DNA of 13,594 nucleotides from CAZEQL01 sp964514415 (GTDB lineage: Bacteria > Chloroflexota > Dehalococcoidia > GIF9 > AB-539-J10): NCBI GenBank assembly GCA_964514415.1, contig CAZEQL010000031.1, positions 1 through 13,594 on the forward strand, written 5' to 3'. The first letter of the stretch is position 1. Each line of letters begins with the position of its first letter. The translations under genes were made by a program, and so were the position numbers. Below, piece by piece: positions 1 to 8,888 of this stretch. Below the pieces are notes generated by a model. That model ran no database searches. It had not been told where the DNA came from and saw only the letters and a program-made list of their open reading frames with translations.

Positions 1-27
1 GAGTCTTGACACAGCCAGCACATCCAA

Positions 28-62
28 TTGACAAATTTTGGTAGTAGTGTTATATTTAAAAG
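28..62 (+). promoter_or_regulatory. Sigma70-type promoter for the rpoB-rpoC-ruvB unit
   Basis: A perfect -35 box TTGACA lies at 28-33 and a -10 box TATATT at 51-56, separated by exactly 17 bp. A TG dinucleotide at 48-49 adds an extended -10 element. Transcription would start near base 63, giving an untranslated leader of about 105 nt before the rpoB ATG. The leader holds a small AU-rich stem (TTTAG at 93-97 with CTAAA at 103-107), which looks too weak to be a terminator. A second TTGACA at 6-11 has no partner -10 at proper spacing. The strength fits a polymerase subunit operon. The promoter is inferred from sequence only. Confidence 0.8.
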
Positions 63-168
63 TTGCGTTATGTTAGCTGACTTTCCTCTATTTTTAGCAG
101 CTCTAAATTTCCCCTAATTGAATGTCTTAAAGGTACTGGTTTTATTTTTGTTCTGAGGAGAAAGAATT

Positions 169-3100
169 ATGGCTATTTCTTTGACGTCTAAGCATGAGTT
201 GGTGAAATCTTTTGCTAAATTGCCCGAGGCTATGGAATTACCTGACCTTATTCAAGTTCAGTTTGATTCTTTTCGCTGGTTTCAAGAAGAAGGTTTGAAA
301 GAGATACTTGAGGAAATTTCGCCAATCCAAGATCACACTAACACTAGGCTAGAATTACGCTTTGTTGATTATGAATTCCGAGAGCCCCAGCATTCTGTGG
401 CTGAGTGTTTTGAACGAAGCATAACTTATTCTGCTCCTCTTTATGTCACTGTTCAACTGGTAGTCAAGGAGACAGGGGAGATTAAGCAACAAGAATTATT
501 CCTTAGTGATTTTCCTTTAATGACGAATAAAGGAACTTTTATTATTTCTGGGACAGAACGAGTAGTAGTTAATCAATTAACTCGCTTTCCTGGTGTTTAT
601 TTTACATTAGCGAAGGATCCTGCAAGTGGGCGGGAATTAGGCTTCGCTAAGCTTGTTGCTGAACATGGAACGTGGCTTAATTTTGACACCTCTAGTCGGG
701 ACATAATTTCAGTTAAGGTGAGTGGCAAACGAAAGATACTTGCTACGACTTTGCTGCGTGCTATAGGTTTTGAGAGTGATGATAAGTTATTTTCTCTTTT
801 CCAAGATGTAGATAACTCGCCTGACCATGCTTTTATTCGCTCTACCATAGAGCGGGATGCTTTAATTAGAGACAGAGCTACGGCCTTAGTCGATGTTTAT
901 CAGAAGTTATCTTCTGGCGGACCTCCTAGTCTTGATAGCGCTAAAACAATGCTAAACAATTTCCTATTTAATCCTCGCCGCTATAACTTAGGTAAGGTTG
1001 GTCGCTACAAGCTTAATAAGAAGTTAGGGCTTAATATCCCGTGGGACCACATAGGTTTAACTCCTGAAGACCTGGTGCAGGTAATTCGCCGTATTATTTC
1101 AATCAATAATGGCAGGGAAACTCCTGATGATATTGACCATTTGGGCAATCGACGAGCACAGCCAATAGGATTTCTAATACAAAAACAATTGGGTATCGGA
1201 TTATTACGTTTAGAGAGAGCTATTAAAGAGCGAATGAGCATCCTTGGTCCTGAAGTGGCAACTCCTTCTGCTTTAATTAACATTCGTCCTATAGCGGCTG
1301 TTATAAGAGAGTTTTTTGGTAGGTCTCAGCTATCCCAATTCATGGATCAAACTAATCCATTAGCTGAACTGACTCACAAACGCCGGCTTTCTGCCATGGG
1401 ACCTGGAGGGCTCTCTAGAGTGCGAGCTGGTTTTGAGGTTCGTGACGTACATCATTCCCACTACGGTAGAATCTGTCCTATAGAGACACCTGAAGGTCCC
1501 AACATTGGCCTAATTGGCTCTCTAGCTATTTATGCTAAGGTTAATGAGTACGGGTTTATAGAAACCCCCTATCGTAAAGTTATCCATGAAGTTCCTAATG
1601 CTACGGAAGAATTGTTAGATAGAATGATTCGGGGAGATGTGGTGGATGATGAAGGTCATCTTGTAGTTAAATCCGGGACATTGGTCACAAAAGAAATTGC
1701 ACAAAAGTTAGCTTCCCTCCCCAGTCGAGATATTAAGGTAGTTCCTTTTGTTTCTAGCCAGATTGTCTATTTAACAGCCGACGAAGAAGAGCAGTATAGC
1801 ATCACCCAGGCTAACATTCCGGTCAATAAGAGAAATGAGTTTATTGAGGAAACGTTTGAGGTTAAAAGAGGTGGTAAGTATTTTAAGGATTTAGCAGAGA
1901 AAATAGACTTTGTGGATATTTCGCCAAAACAAATCTTCAGCGCTGCTGCCTGTCTTATCCCATTCTTGGAGCACGATGACGCTAATCGCGCTTTAATGGG
2001 CTGTAATATGCAACGCCAAGCAGTACCATTGTTACATCCCAAGGCTCCTTTAGTAGCCACAGGTATGGAGAAGGAAATAGCTAAACATAGTGGACAGGGA
2101 ATATTTGCTTTTGAAGAAGGTGTAGTAACTTCAGTAACTAGCTCACAAATTGTAATCCAGAATGAAGAAGGAAGAGAGCAGGTATATAAGTTAAGCAAGT
2201 TCATCAGAACTAATCAAGGTACGTGTATTAATCAACGTCCTCTCGTAAATGAAGGTAATCGCGTTAAAAAGGGTCAGGCGTTGATAGATAGTTCTTCAAT
2301 AGATAATGGAGAACTTGCCCTGGGACAGAATATCATCTGTGCTTTTATGAGCTGGGGAGGATATAATTTTGAGGATGCTATTATTCTCAGTAGAAGGCTA
2401 GTTAAGGATGATGTTTATACTTCTATTCATATTGAGAAGTATGATGTGGAGGCGCGTGATACCAAACTTGGTCCTGAGGAAATCACAGCGGATATACCTA
2501 ACGTAAGCGAGGAAAGCCTTTCAAACCTTGATGAACAGGGAATTGTACGTATCGGGGCTGAGGTGAAACCCCAAGATATTCTGGTGGGAAAGATCACTCC
2601 CAAGGGGGAAACTGAACTTTCAGCGGAAGAAAAATTGTTACGAGCCATCTTTGGTGAGAAAACGCGTGAAGTAAAGGATAGCTCTCTTAGAATGCCATCT
2701 GGTGGGTGGGGGAGGGTGATTAATATTAAAGTCTTCTCCCGCGATAACCATGATGAGTTACTTGTTGGGGTGAACAAGCTTATACAAGTATGGGTTGCCC
2801 AGAAGCGTAAAATTTCAGTTGGAGACAAGATGTCAGGAAGGCATGGCAATAAAGGAGTTATTTCAGTCATACTACCGGAAGAGGATATGCCCTTTTTGCC
2901 TGATGGCACACCTGTGGATATTATTCTCAACCCACTTGGTGTTCCGTCCCGTTTGAATATTGGGCAAGTCATGGAGGCTCATTTAGGTTGGGCAGCTCAG
3001 GTGTTAGGTTTTAAGGTGCTCAACCCAATTTTTGATGGAGCTGATGCCATGGCTATTGAGGATGCTTTAGCCAAGACGTGGGTAGCATGGAGAGCCGGTG

Positions 3101-3768
3101 CTGTTAACCTGGACGGGAATTCGGGTAATGCGGCGGTTGATCTAGAGAAAATTGAGAAATGGCTCTCCCATCATGGCTTCGATGTCGCAGAGGTAATGGG
3201 TGACAGGTATAGAGATGCAGCTAGAAAAGCCTCTCTCTGTTTATGGCTTGAGGAACAGGGCATAAGTGCTCGAAGTTTAAGTGATGGTGAGTTGGGACAG
3301 ATGGCACAAAAAATTTACAGAGAGCAAGGGCTCTGCCCTCCTACCTTTGGCAAAATGGAACTTCGCGATGGAAGGACTGGCGAACCCTTTGACCAACCGA
3401 TAACTGTAGGCAATGTCTATATGATGAAGCTAATCCATCTTGTTGGAGATAAGGTGCACGCCCGCTCTACTGGTCCATATTCGCTTATTACCCAGCAACC
3501 TTTGGGAGGAAAAGCTCAATTTGGTGGTCAACGCTTTGGGGAGATGGAGGTATGGGCTTTAGAAGGCTATGGTGCAGCCCATACGCTTCAGGAGATGCTT
3601 ACAATAAAGTCGGATGATGTAATGGGTCGAGCCAAAGCGTATGAGGCTATTGTTAAGAACGAAGATATCCGCCAACTTAGCATCCCAGAGTCGTCTAAGG
3701 TTCTATTTATGGAGCTGCGCAGTTTGGGTTTTGCTATTGAGATGCTCAGCGAGGATGAGCAAAGCTGA
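169..3768 (+). CDS. rpoB: DNA-directed RNA polymerase subunit beta
   Basis: This encodes the 1199-residue beta subunit, which with beta-prime forms the catalytic cleft of RNA polymerase and carries the rifampicin pocket. The start is fixed by GAGGAG at 155-160, eight bases before the ATG. Recognisable parts are the N-terminal protrusion and lobe, the rifampicin region at about residues 382-423 (SQLSQFMDQ at 386-394, then HKRR at 403-406), the conserved CPIETPEGPNIGL segment, the SWGGYNFEDAI block at 728-738, the GDKMSGRHGNKG block with lysines 887 and 895 near the active centre, and the C-terminal block with QRFGEMEVWALEGYGAAHTLQE. The length is typical of enzymes lacking proteobacterial inserts. 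The residues matching E. coli D516, H526 and S531 are retained (D393, H403, S408), but M410 and V418 replace residues that are usually Leu and Glu. No rplJ or rplL precedes it within the window. rpoC follows after 126 bp. Confidence 0.98.
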   Translation: MAISLTSKHELVKSFAKLPEAMELPDLIQVQFDSFRWFQEEGLKEILEEISPIQDHTNTRLELRFVDYEFREPQHSVAECFERSITYSAPLYVTVQLVVKETGEIKQQELFLSDFPLMTNKGTFIISGTERVVVNQLTRFPGVYFTLAKDPASGRELGFAKLVAEHGTWLNFDTSSRDIISVKVSGKRKILATTLLRAIGFESDDKLFSLFQDVDNSPDHAFIRSTIERDALIRDRATALVDVYQKLSSGGPPSLDSAKTMLNNFLFNPRRYNLGKVGRYKLNKKLGLNIPWDHIGLTPEDLVQVIRRIISINNGRETPDDIDHLGNRRAQPIGFLIQKQLGIGLLRLERAIKERMSILGPEVATPSALINIRPIAAVIREFFGRSQLSQFMDQTNPLAELTHKRRLSAMGPGGLSRVRAGFEVRDVHHSHYGRICPIETPEGPNIGLIGSLAIYAKVNEYGFIETPYRKVIHEVPNATEELLDRMIRGDVVDDEGHLVVKSGTLVTKEIAQKLASLPSRDIKVVPFVSSQIVYLTADEEEQYSITQANIPVNKRNEFIEETFEVKRGGKYFKDLAEKIDFVDISPKQIFSAAACLIPFLEHDDANRALMGCNMQRQAVPLLHPKAPLVATGMEKEIAKHSGQGIFAFEEGVVTSVTSSQIVIQNEEGREQVYKLSKFIRTNQGTCINQRPLVNEGNRVKKGQALIDSSSIDNGELALGQNIICAFMSWGGYNFEDAIILSRRLVKDDVYTSIHIEKYDVEARDTKLGPEEITADIPNVSEESLSNLDEQGIVRIGAEVKPQDILVGKITPKGETELSAEEKLLRAIFGEKTREVKDSSLRMPSGGWGRVINIKVFSRDNHDELLVGVNKLIQVWVAQKRKISVGDKMSGRHGNKGVISVILPEEDMPFLPDGTPVDIILNPLGVPSRLNIGQVMEAHLGWAAQVLGFKVLNPIFDGADAMAIEDALAKTWVAWRAGAVNLDGNSGNAAVDLEKIEKWLSHHGFDVAEVMGDRYRDAARKASLCLWLEEQGISARSLSDGELGQMAQKIYREQGLCPPTFGKMELRDGRTGEPFDQPITVGNVYMMKLIHLVGDKVHARSTGPYSLITQQPLGGKAQFGGQRFGEMEVWALEGYGAAHTLQEMLTIKSDDVMGRAKAYEAIVKNEDIRQLSIPESSKVLFMELRSLGFAIEMLSEDEQS

Positions 3769-3773
3769 GCCTG

Positions 3774-3820
3774 TTCGCAGACGCAGCTATTTATCATTGT
3801 GCGTGTAGCGAAGCAATTTC
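3774..3820 (+). repeat. Degenerate palindromic dispersed repeat in the rpoB-rpoC spacer
   Basis: Starting five bases after the rpoB stop, TTCGC (3774-3778) pairs with GCGAA (3808-3812), and ACGC (3781-3784) pairs with GCGT (3801-3804), across a 16-nt loop. The right half, from CATTGT at 3795 through AGCGAAGCAATTTC ending at 3820, closely resembles the common bacterial short repeat built around CATTGCGAG and GCGAAGCAATCTC. I recall that repeat from many genomes, but could not search for it here. There is no U-tract after the stem, so it is not a canonical terminator, and rpoC must be read through it. It may be a decayed repeat copy, an RNA processing site or an mRNA-stability element. Confidence 0.5.
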
Positions 3821-3836
3821 AAGGAAAAAAGGAGGT

Positions 3837-3882
3837 CCTTGTCTACTTAATCTCTTATCTGGTGAGGTAGGGGTAGACGAGG
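3837..3882 (+). promoter_or_regulatory. Hairpin overlapping the rpoC translation-initiation region
   Basis: CCTTGTCTAC (3837-3846) can pair with GTAGACGAGG (3873-3882), giving a 10-bp stem with one G-U pair. The 26-nt loop can fold further through CTC at 3852-3854 and GAG at 3864-3866. The right arm contains GAGG at 3879-3882, one of only two Shine-Dalgarno-like tracts near the rpoC ATG at 3895. The other, AAGG at 3888-3891, sits only three bases from the ATG. Folding could therefore modulate rpoC translation or serve as a processing site. The pairing is seen directly; the function is inference. Confidence 0.4.
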
Positions 3883-3894
3883 TAATAAAGGAAA

Positions 3895-6800
3895 ATGTCT
3901 CAATTTAATGGTATTAGTGCTATTCGAATAAGTCTTGCCTCACCAGAGCAAATCAAGAGTTGGTCCCATGGTGAGGTAACTAAAGCGGAGACGATAAATT
4001 ACCGTACTTTGAAGCCGGAAAGAGATGGCCTCTTTTGCGAAAAAATTTTTGGCCCTACTAAAAACTTTGAATGCCACTGTGGAAAATATAAAAAGGCGCG
4101 CTATAAAGGTGTGATTTGCGATAAATGTGGGGTTGAGGTAGCTCATTCCAGTGTACGTAGAGAGCGTATGGGACATATAGAGTTAGCTACACCGGTTACT
4201 CATATATGGTTTGTTAAATTGGTACCCAGTCGACTTGGGCTTCTTCTCAATCTGTCTCCACGAGATTTAGAGGGAGTTGTCTATTTTGTTCGATATATTG
4301 TTATTTCGGTTGATGATGAAGCCAAGCATTTGAAAATCCAGCAGATTGAACAAGAAGTAGCTCAGAGGATTGCCGAGCAACAGGAACAGGTAGATAAGGA
4401 AATCGGGGAGCTGCAATCTAAAGCTGAATTGGAGGATGAGGATGCGATAAAGGAGATAAATGGGCTGCGTGCTAGATTCGTAGCAAAGAAGGCAGAACTT
4501 GAAGAGGAGATGAAAGAAAGAAGGAAGGAAGTACAAAGTCTTCAGCCGTCAAAGTTGTTTATTGAGGAAGAATACAAGGAATTTAAGGGGAAATATGGTG
4601 ATGTTTTTGAAGCCGGCATGGGAGCTGAAGCTATTTTAGAGATCTTGAAGAAAATTGATATAAACAAGCTGCACCAGGAACTTCTTGGGCAAATTCATAG
4701 CGCCTCGGGGCAATACCATAAGAAAGTCAGCAAACGATTGCAATTAGTTGAATCTCTTAAGCTTAGTGGAAATAAGCCAGAATGGATGGTTTTGACTATG
4801 CTTCCTGTGTTACCCCCAGCGCTCCGTCCTGTAGTCCAGTTAGATGGTGGGCGCTTTGTTATTAGCGATCTTAATGATCTCTATCGACGTGTTATTAATC
4901 GTAATAATCGTCTCCGTCGCCTCATGAGGTTAGGTGCACCACAAGTTATTATCCGAAATGAGAAGCGCATGTTGCAGGAAGCTGTTGATGCCCTAATTGA
5001 TAATGGGCGAAGGGGACGTGTAGTTACTACTGGTAATAATCATGCTTTGAAGTCTCTATCGGACATATTAAAGGGCAAACAAGGAAGGTTCCGTCAAAAT
5101 CTTTTGGGTAAGCGTGTGGATTACAGTGGTCGCTCTGTAATTGTAGTTGGTCCTAAACTTAAGCTTCATCAATGTGGTTTGCCACGTCATGTTGCTTTAG
5201 AGTTATTTAAGCCTTTTGTCATACATAAACTCATAGAGTACGGTTATGCCAATAACTTAAAGAGTGCTCGACGCCAAATAGAAAAAGCTAATCCAGAGGT
5301 TTGGGATGCATTGGATGAAGTAGTTAAAAACCGCCCCGTATTGCTTAATCGTGCCCCTACATTACATCGCCTGAGTATTCAAGCTTTTGAACCTGTGTTA
5401 ATTGATGGGGATGCCTTTCAACTTCATCCCTTAGTTTGTGCTTCCTTTAATGCTGATTTTGATGGTGATCAAATGGCAGTTCATGTGCCGTTGTCCAAGG
5501 CGGCGGTGAAAGAGGCTAGGCAATATATGCTTAGTCCTTATAATATGCTACTACCAAGTAGCGGTGAACCAGGAGTGACACCTACTCAGGATGTGGTTCT
5601 GGGTTGTTATTATCTTACGAGTACTAAACTTGGAGCTAAAGGTGAAGGAAAAATTTTCAGTAATTTTGACGAGGCTAAGTTAGGTTATGAACTTGGCACT
5701 GTTGAACTTGGTGCCGAAATTGTAGTGCGGAATGAGAAGAGGGAAAGAATAAATACCACCGTGGGCCGGATTTTATTCAATGACGCGTTGCCTCCCCAGT
5801 TTCGTTTTTACAATAAAATAGCGGACAAAGCTGCTTTAAGGTCTCTGGTATCTGATTGTATTCAGTTGTTGGGCAATGAAACTACTGCTGCTGTCCTTGA
5901 TAATCTTAAGCAATTAGGTTTTGACTACGCTACAAAGTCAGGGATTTCTATCAGCATGAATGATATTGAGGAACCTCCAGCTAGATCTAAGCTTCTTAAA
6001 AGCGCTGACAGCCAGGTTAGTGCTATCAGGGATCAGTTCAACCGTGGTTTGATCACTGAGGATGAGCGTTATGAGAACACAGTTCAAGTGTGGATGGAGA
6101 CCACAGACAAAATTACTGAGGACATATCCCAGTCCTTAAACCCTCATAGTGGAATCTATATGATGGCTACATCAGGAGCAAGAGGCAACATCTCTCAGAT
6201 AACGCAGATGGCGGGGATGCGTGGGCTAATGACTGATCCTTCGGGAAGGATAATAGATTTTCCTATTAAGTCAAGCTTCCGAGATGGATTGTCAGCCATA
6301 GAATATTTTATTTCTACACATGGTGCTCGCAAGGGGTTAGCTGATACTGCTTTGAGGACATCGGATGCTGGATACCTTACCAGACGCCTTATAGATGTGG
6401 CTCAAGATGCTATGGTAACTGAGACAGATTGCGGTACTACTGAAGGAATTTGGATATCCAAGGAAACTGAAGAAGATGCCTTGCCTCCATTTGGTGACCG
6501 GATTATTGGCTATTTGGCAGCAGACAAGATTGTTGACCCTCACACAGGCGAGATTATTGCTGACCGCAATGAAGAAATTGATAAAGATAGGGTGAAACGA
6601 ATTACTGAGGCGGATGTTACTCGGGTATACCTGAGATCCCCTCTTAGTTGTCACTCCCGATTTGGTGTTTGTCAGTATTGTTATGGTAGGGATTTGGCTA
6701 GGGGACAGGCAGTAAAGCTTGGTACTGCTATAGGAATTATTGCTGCACAGAGCATTGGCGAGCCAGGAACCCAGCTTACTCTTCGTACCTTTCACACGGG

Positions 6801-7800
6801 AGGTGTAGTGGGCGTTGATATTACCGCTGGATTGCCACGTGTAGAAGAGCTTTTTGAAGCTAGAATACCAAAGGGTAACGCTAGCATTTCTGAAATTAAT
6901 GGCATTGTCGAGTTAACTCACACCGATACGGAGAAGATAGTCAAGGTTACTAGCTCTGAATTCTATTTGGACGAATACCCATTACCACCAGGGGCAAAAC
7001 CAGAGGTAAAAGATGGGCAATTAATTGATGTTGGCACTATATTGTTTTCTCCGAGAGAGGACACTGAAGAACATTTACCTGTTCTGAATGAAGCGAAGGC
7101 GCTCAAACAACCTGTAGTAGCCAGGGTTGCCGGTCAAGTTATCGTTAAGGATAACCATATTTATATTAAATGTGAGGAAAAAGAAGAGAGGGAATACGCC
7201 ATTCCACATGGCGCACATTTGCTTGTTCAATCAGGAGACGAGGTAAAAGCAGGTCAGCGAATTACTGAAGGTGTTATTGACCCCCACGATATCTTGCACA
7301 TTATGGGGAAAGAGGCAACGCAGCAATACCTAATTGATGAAGTACAGAAGGTATACCGCGCTCAAGGGGTAACTATACATGATAAGCATATTGCTGTTAT
7401 TACTCGTCAAATGTTAAACAAAGTGAAAATTATTTCCTCGGGTGATACTAGGTTCTTGCCTGGAGAGTTGGTGGATCGATTTGATTATGAAGATGCAAAT
7501 GCAGGCATACTTGCTGAGGGAGGCAAACCAGCAACGGCTCAAGCTGTCCTTCTGGGAATGACTAGAGCCAGCTTAATTAAGGATAGCTGGTTAGCTGCTG
7601 CTTCTTTCCAGGAGACTGGTCGTGTCCTTGTTGACGTTGCCATCAAGGGCAAGGTAGACAGACTTCGCGGTCTTAAGGAAAATGTTATCCTTGGCAAGCT
7701 CATCCCGTCTCAGGTTTTAAGCGAAGCGAAGGGTCAAGATGAGGAAGCTAAGACACTGGGCTTGCAATTGGATACTCAAATTACTCTCTCTAAAGATTAG
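3895..7800 (+). CDS. rpoC: DNA-directed RNA polymerase subunit beta-prime
   Basis: This encodes the 1301-residue beta-prime subunit, which contributes the catalytic Mg2+ site, bridge helix and trigger loop. The N-terminal zinc site has Cys60, Cys62, Cys75 and Cys78. A charged, coiled-coil-rich stretch occupies about residues 139-230. The switch/zipper segment GKQGRFRQNLLGKRVDYSGR spans 394-413. The catalytic NADFDGDQM motif is at 519-527, with metal-binding Asp521, Asp523 and Asp525. The F-loop and bridge helix lie at roughly 765-830. The second zinc site is Cys846, Cys919, Cys926 and Cys929, and the trigger loop begins TQLTLRTFHTGG at 959-970. An in-frame TAA at 3886-3888 forces the start to the ATG at 3895 or later, and the opening MSQFNGISAIRISLASPEQI fits the family. 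The nearby ribosome-binding signal is weak or badly spaced. All catalytic residues examined are present. It is probably co-transcribed with rpoB and ruvB. Confidence 0.98.
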   Translation: MSQFNGISAIRISLASPEQIKSWSHGEVTKAETINYRTLKPERDGLFCEKIFGPTKNFECHCGKYKKARYKGVICDKCGVEVAHSSVRRERMGHIELATPVTHIWFVKLVPSRLGLLLNLSPRDLEGVVYFVRYIVISVDDEAKHLKIQQIEQEVAQRIAEQQEQVDKEIGELQSKAELEDEDAIKEINGLRARFVAKKAELEEEMKERRKEVQSLQPSKLFIEEEYKEFKGKYGDVFEAGMGAEAILEILKKIDINKLHQELLGQIHSASGQYHKKVSKRLQLVESLKLSGNKPEWMVLTMLPVLPPALRPVVQLDGGRFVISDLNDLYRRVINRNNRLRRLMRLGAPQVIIRNEKRMLQEAVDALIDNGRRGRVVTTGNNHALKSLSDILKGKQGRFRQNLLGKRVDYSGRSVIVVGPKLKLHQCGLPRHVALELFKPFVIHKLIEYGYANNLKSARRQIEKANPEVWDALDEVVKNRPVLLNRAPTLHRLSIQAFEPVLIDGDAFQLHPLVCASFNADFDGDQMAVHVPLSKAAVKEARQYMLSPYNMLLPSSGEPGVTPTQDVVLGCYYLTSTKLGAKGEGKIFSNFDEAKLGYELGTVELGAEIVVRNEKRERINTTVGRILFNDALPPQFRFYNKIADKAALRSLVSDCIQLLGNETTAAVLDNLKQLGFDYATKSGISISMNDIEEPPARSKLLKSADSQVSAIRDQFNRGLITEDERYENTVQVWMETTDKITEDISQSLNPHSGIYMMATSGARGNISQITQMAGMRGLMTDPSGRIIDFPIKSSFRDGLSAIEYFISTHGARKGLADTALRTSDAGYLTRRLIDVAQDAMVTETDCGTTEGIWISKETEEDALPPFGDRIIGYLAADKIVDPHTGEIIADRNEEIDKDRVKRITEADVTRVYLRSPLSCHSRFGVCQYCYGRDLARGQAVKLGTAIGIIAAQSIGEPGTQLTLRTFHTGGVVGVDITAGLPRVEELFEARIPKGNASISEINGIVELTHTDTEKIVKVTSSEFYLDEYPLPPGAKPEVKDGQLIDVGTILFSPREDTEEHLPVLNEAKALKQPVVARVAGQVIVKDNHIYIKCEEKEEREYAIPHGAHLLVQSGDEVKAGQRITEGVIDPHDILHIMGKEATQQYLIDEVQKVYRAQGVTIHDKHIAVITRQMLNKVKIISSGDTRFLPGELVDRFDYEDANAGILAEGGKPATAQAVLLGMTRASLIKDSWLAAASFQETGRVLVDVAIKGKVDRLRGLKENVILGKLIPSQVLSEAKGQDEEAKTLGLQLDTQITLSKD

Positions 7801-7811
7801 GACTTACTGTT

Positions 7812-8837
7812 ATGCGAGTTGTTTCAGGCAACCCAATTACTGAGGATAGTTCCTTTGACTCTGACCTTCGGCCTAAACGCCTTAATGAATTTATAGGTCA
7901 AGGGAAGGTTAAAGATAATCTAGAAATAGCTATCGCGGCTGCACAAAAAAGACGTGAAACACTAGATCACATTATCCTTTATGGGTCTCCTGGTTTGGGA
8001 AAGACTACCCTTGCTTATATTATTGCTGCTGAGATGGGGGTTGGTATTAAAGTTAGTTCAGGACCAGCGATAGAACGCTCTGGAGACTTAGCATCCATTC
8101 TTACTAATCTGCGTGAAGGGGACATCCTTTTCATTGATGAGATTCACCGACTTAGTCATACTGTAGAAGAAAAACTCTATCCAGCAATGGAGGATTTTGT
8201 TTTCGATATCTTTTTGGGCAAAGGCCCAGCCGCTAGAAGTTTGCGGTTGAATTTACCCCATTTTACTTTAATTGGAGCTACTACACATCTTGCTTTGGTA
8301 AGTTCTCCGCTTCGTGATAGATTCGGAGCGACATATCATCTTGATTTCTATGATGAGGAAGCGATACAGACGATTTTGGAGCGTTCATCAGTTATTCTCG
8401 AGGTGGCAGCAGAGAAGGAGGGGCTTGCCCAAATTGCTCAGCGTGCTAGAGGCACACCTCGAGTGGCTAACCGCTTCCTAAAGCGATTACGGGATTATGT
8501 TCAAGTTAGGGCTGATGGGGTAATCACTAAGGAAATAGCTTTAGAGGGACTTTCAAAGTTAGAAATAGATTCTGTGGGCTTAGATGAGGTAGACCATAAA
8601 GTGCTGAGCACAATAATTAATAAATTTGATGGTGGGCCTGTGGGGCTAGACACTATTGCTGCTTCTATTAGTGAGGATGCTGATACCATCATGGATGTTT
8701 GTGAGCCTTACCTTCTTCAGTTAGGTTTTCTAGAGCGCACACCTCGTGGTAGAGTAGCTACCAAGCTTGCTTGTGAACACTTGGGGGTGCCTTACAGGAA
8801 GGATATTCAGCAGCAACCAAGCTTGTGGAGTCGGTGA
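7812..8837 (+). CDS. ruvB: Holliday junction branch-migration ATPase RuvB
   Basis: RuvB is a hexameric AAA+ motor that, with RuvA, drives branch migration of Holliday junctions during recombination and repair. The 341-residue length is typical. Walker A is GSPGLGKTT at 58-66, with Ser59 where Pro is usual. Walker B is FIDEIH, with Asp109 and Glu110. The sensor-1 region reads GATT at 155-158 but continues with His159, where the family normally has Arg (GATTR). The SPLRDRFG segment at 165-172 supplies the arginine-finger candidate Arg170. The C-terminal winged-helix DNA-binding domain covers about residues 265-335, with ERTPRGR near its end. AGGA at 7799-7802 overlaps the rpoC stop and lies nine bases before the ATG, so translation is probably coupled to rpoC. 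ruvA and ruvC are not in the window, so this is an unlinked ruvB placed downstream of the polymerase genes. Confidence 0.96.
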   Translation: MRVVSGNPITEDSSFDSDLRPKRLNEFIGQGKVKDNLEIAIAAAQKRRETLDHIILYGSPGLGKTTLAYIIAAEMGVGIKVSSGPAIERSGDLASILTNLREGDILFIDEIHRLSHTVEEKLYPAMEDFVFDIFLGKGPAARSLRLNLPHFTLIGATTHLALVSSPLRDRFGATYHLDFYDEEAIQTILERSSVILEVAAEKEGLAQIAQRARGTPRVANRFLKRLRDYVQVRADGVITKEIALEGLSKLEIDSVGLDEVDHKVLSTIINKFDGGPVGLDTIAASISEDADTIMDVCEPYLLQLGFLERTPRGRVATKLACEHLGVPYRKDIQQQPSLWSR

Positions 8838-8888
8838 ATAGGGTTAATCTTCTGAAAGCTAACACTCGGTAGTGTAGTGTAGAGTTAC

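Noticed and set aside
6..11. First TTGACA as a separate promoter -35
   Set aside because: No -10-like hexamer occurs 16-18 bp downstream; the second TTGACA at 28-33 has perfect spacing.
2427..2972. Long minus-strand open frame inside rpoB (and similar ones in rpoC and ruvB)
   Set aside because: Antisense to highly conserved coding sequence, with a composition unlike a real protein, no ribosome-binding site and no recognisable domain.
8862..8875. Short hairpin ACACT-CGGT-AGTGT in the convergent gap between ruvB and the membrane-protein gene
   Set aside because: Only five base pairs with no T-tract on either strand, so too weak to call a terminator.
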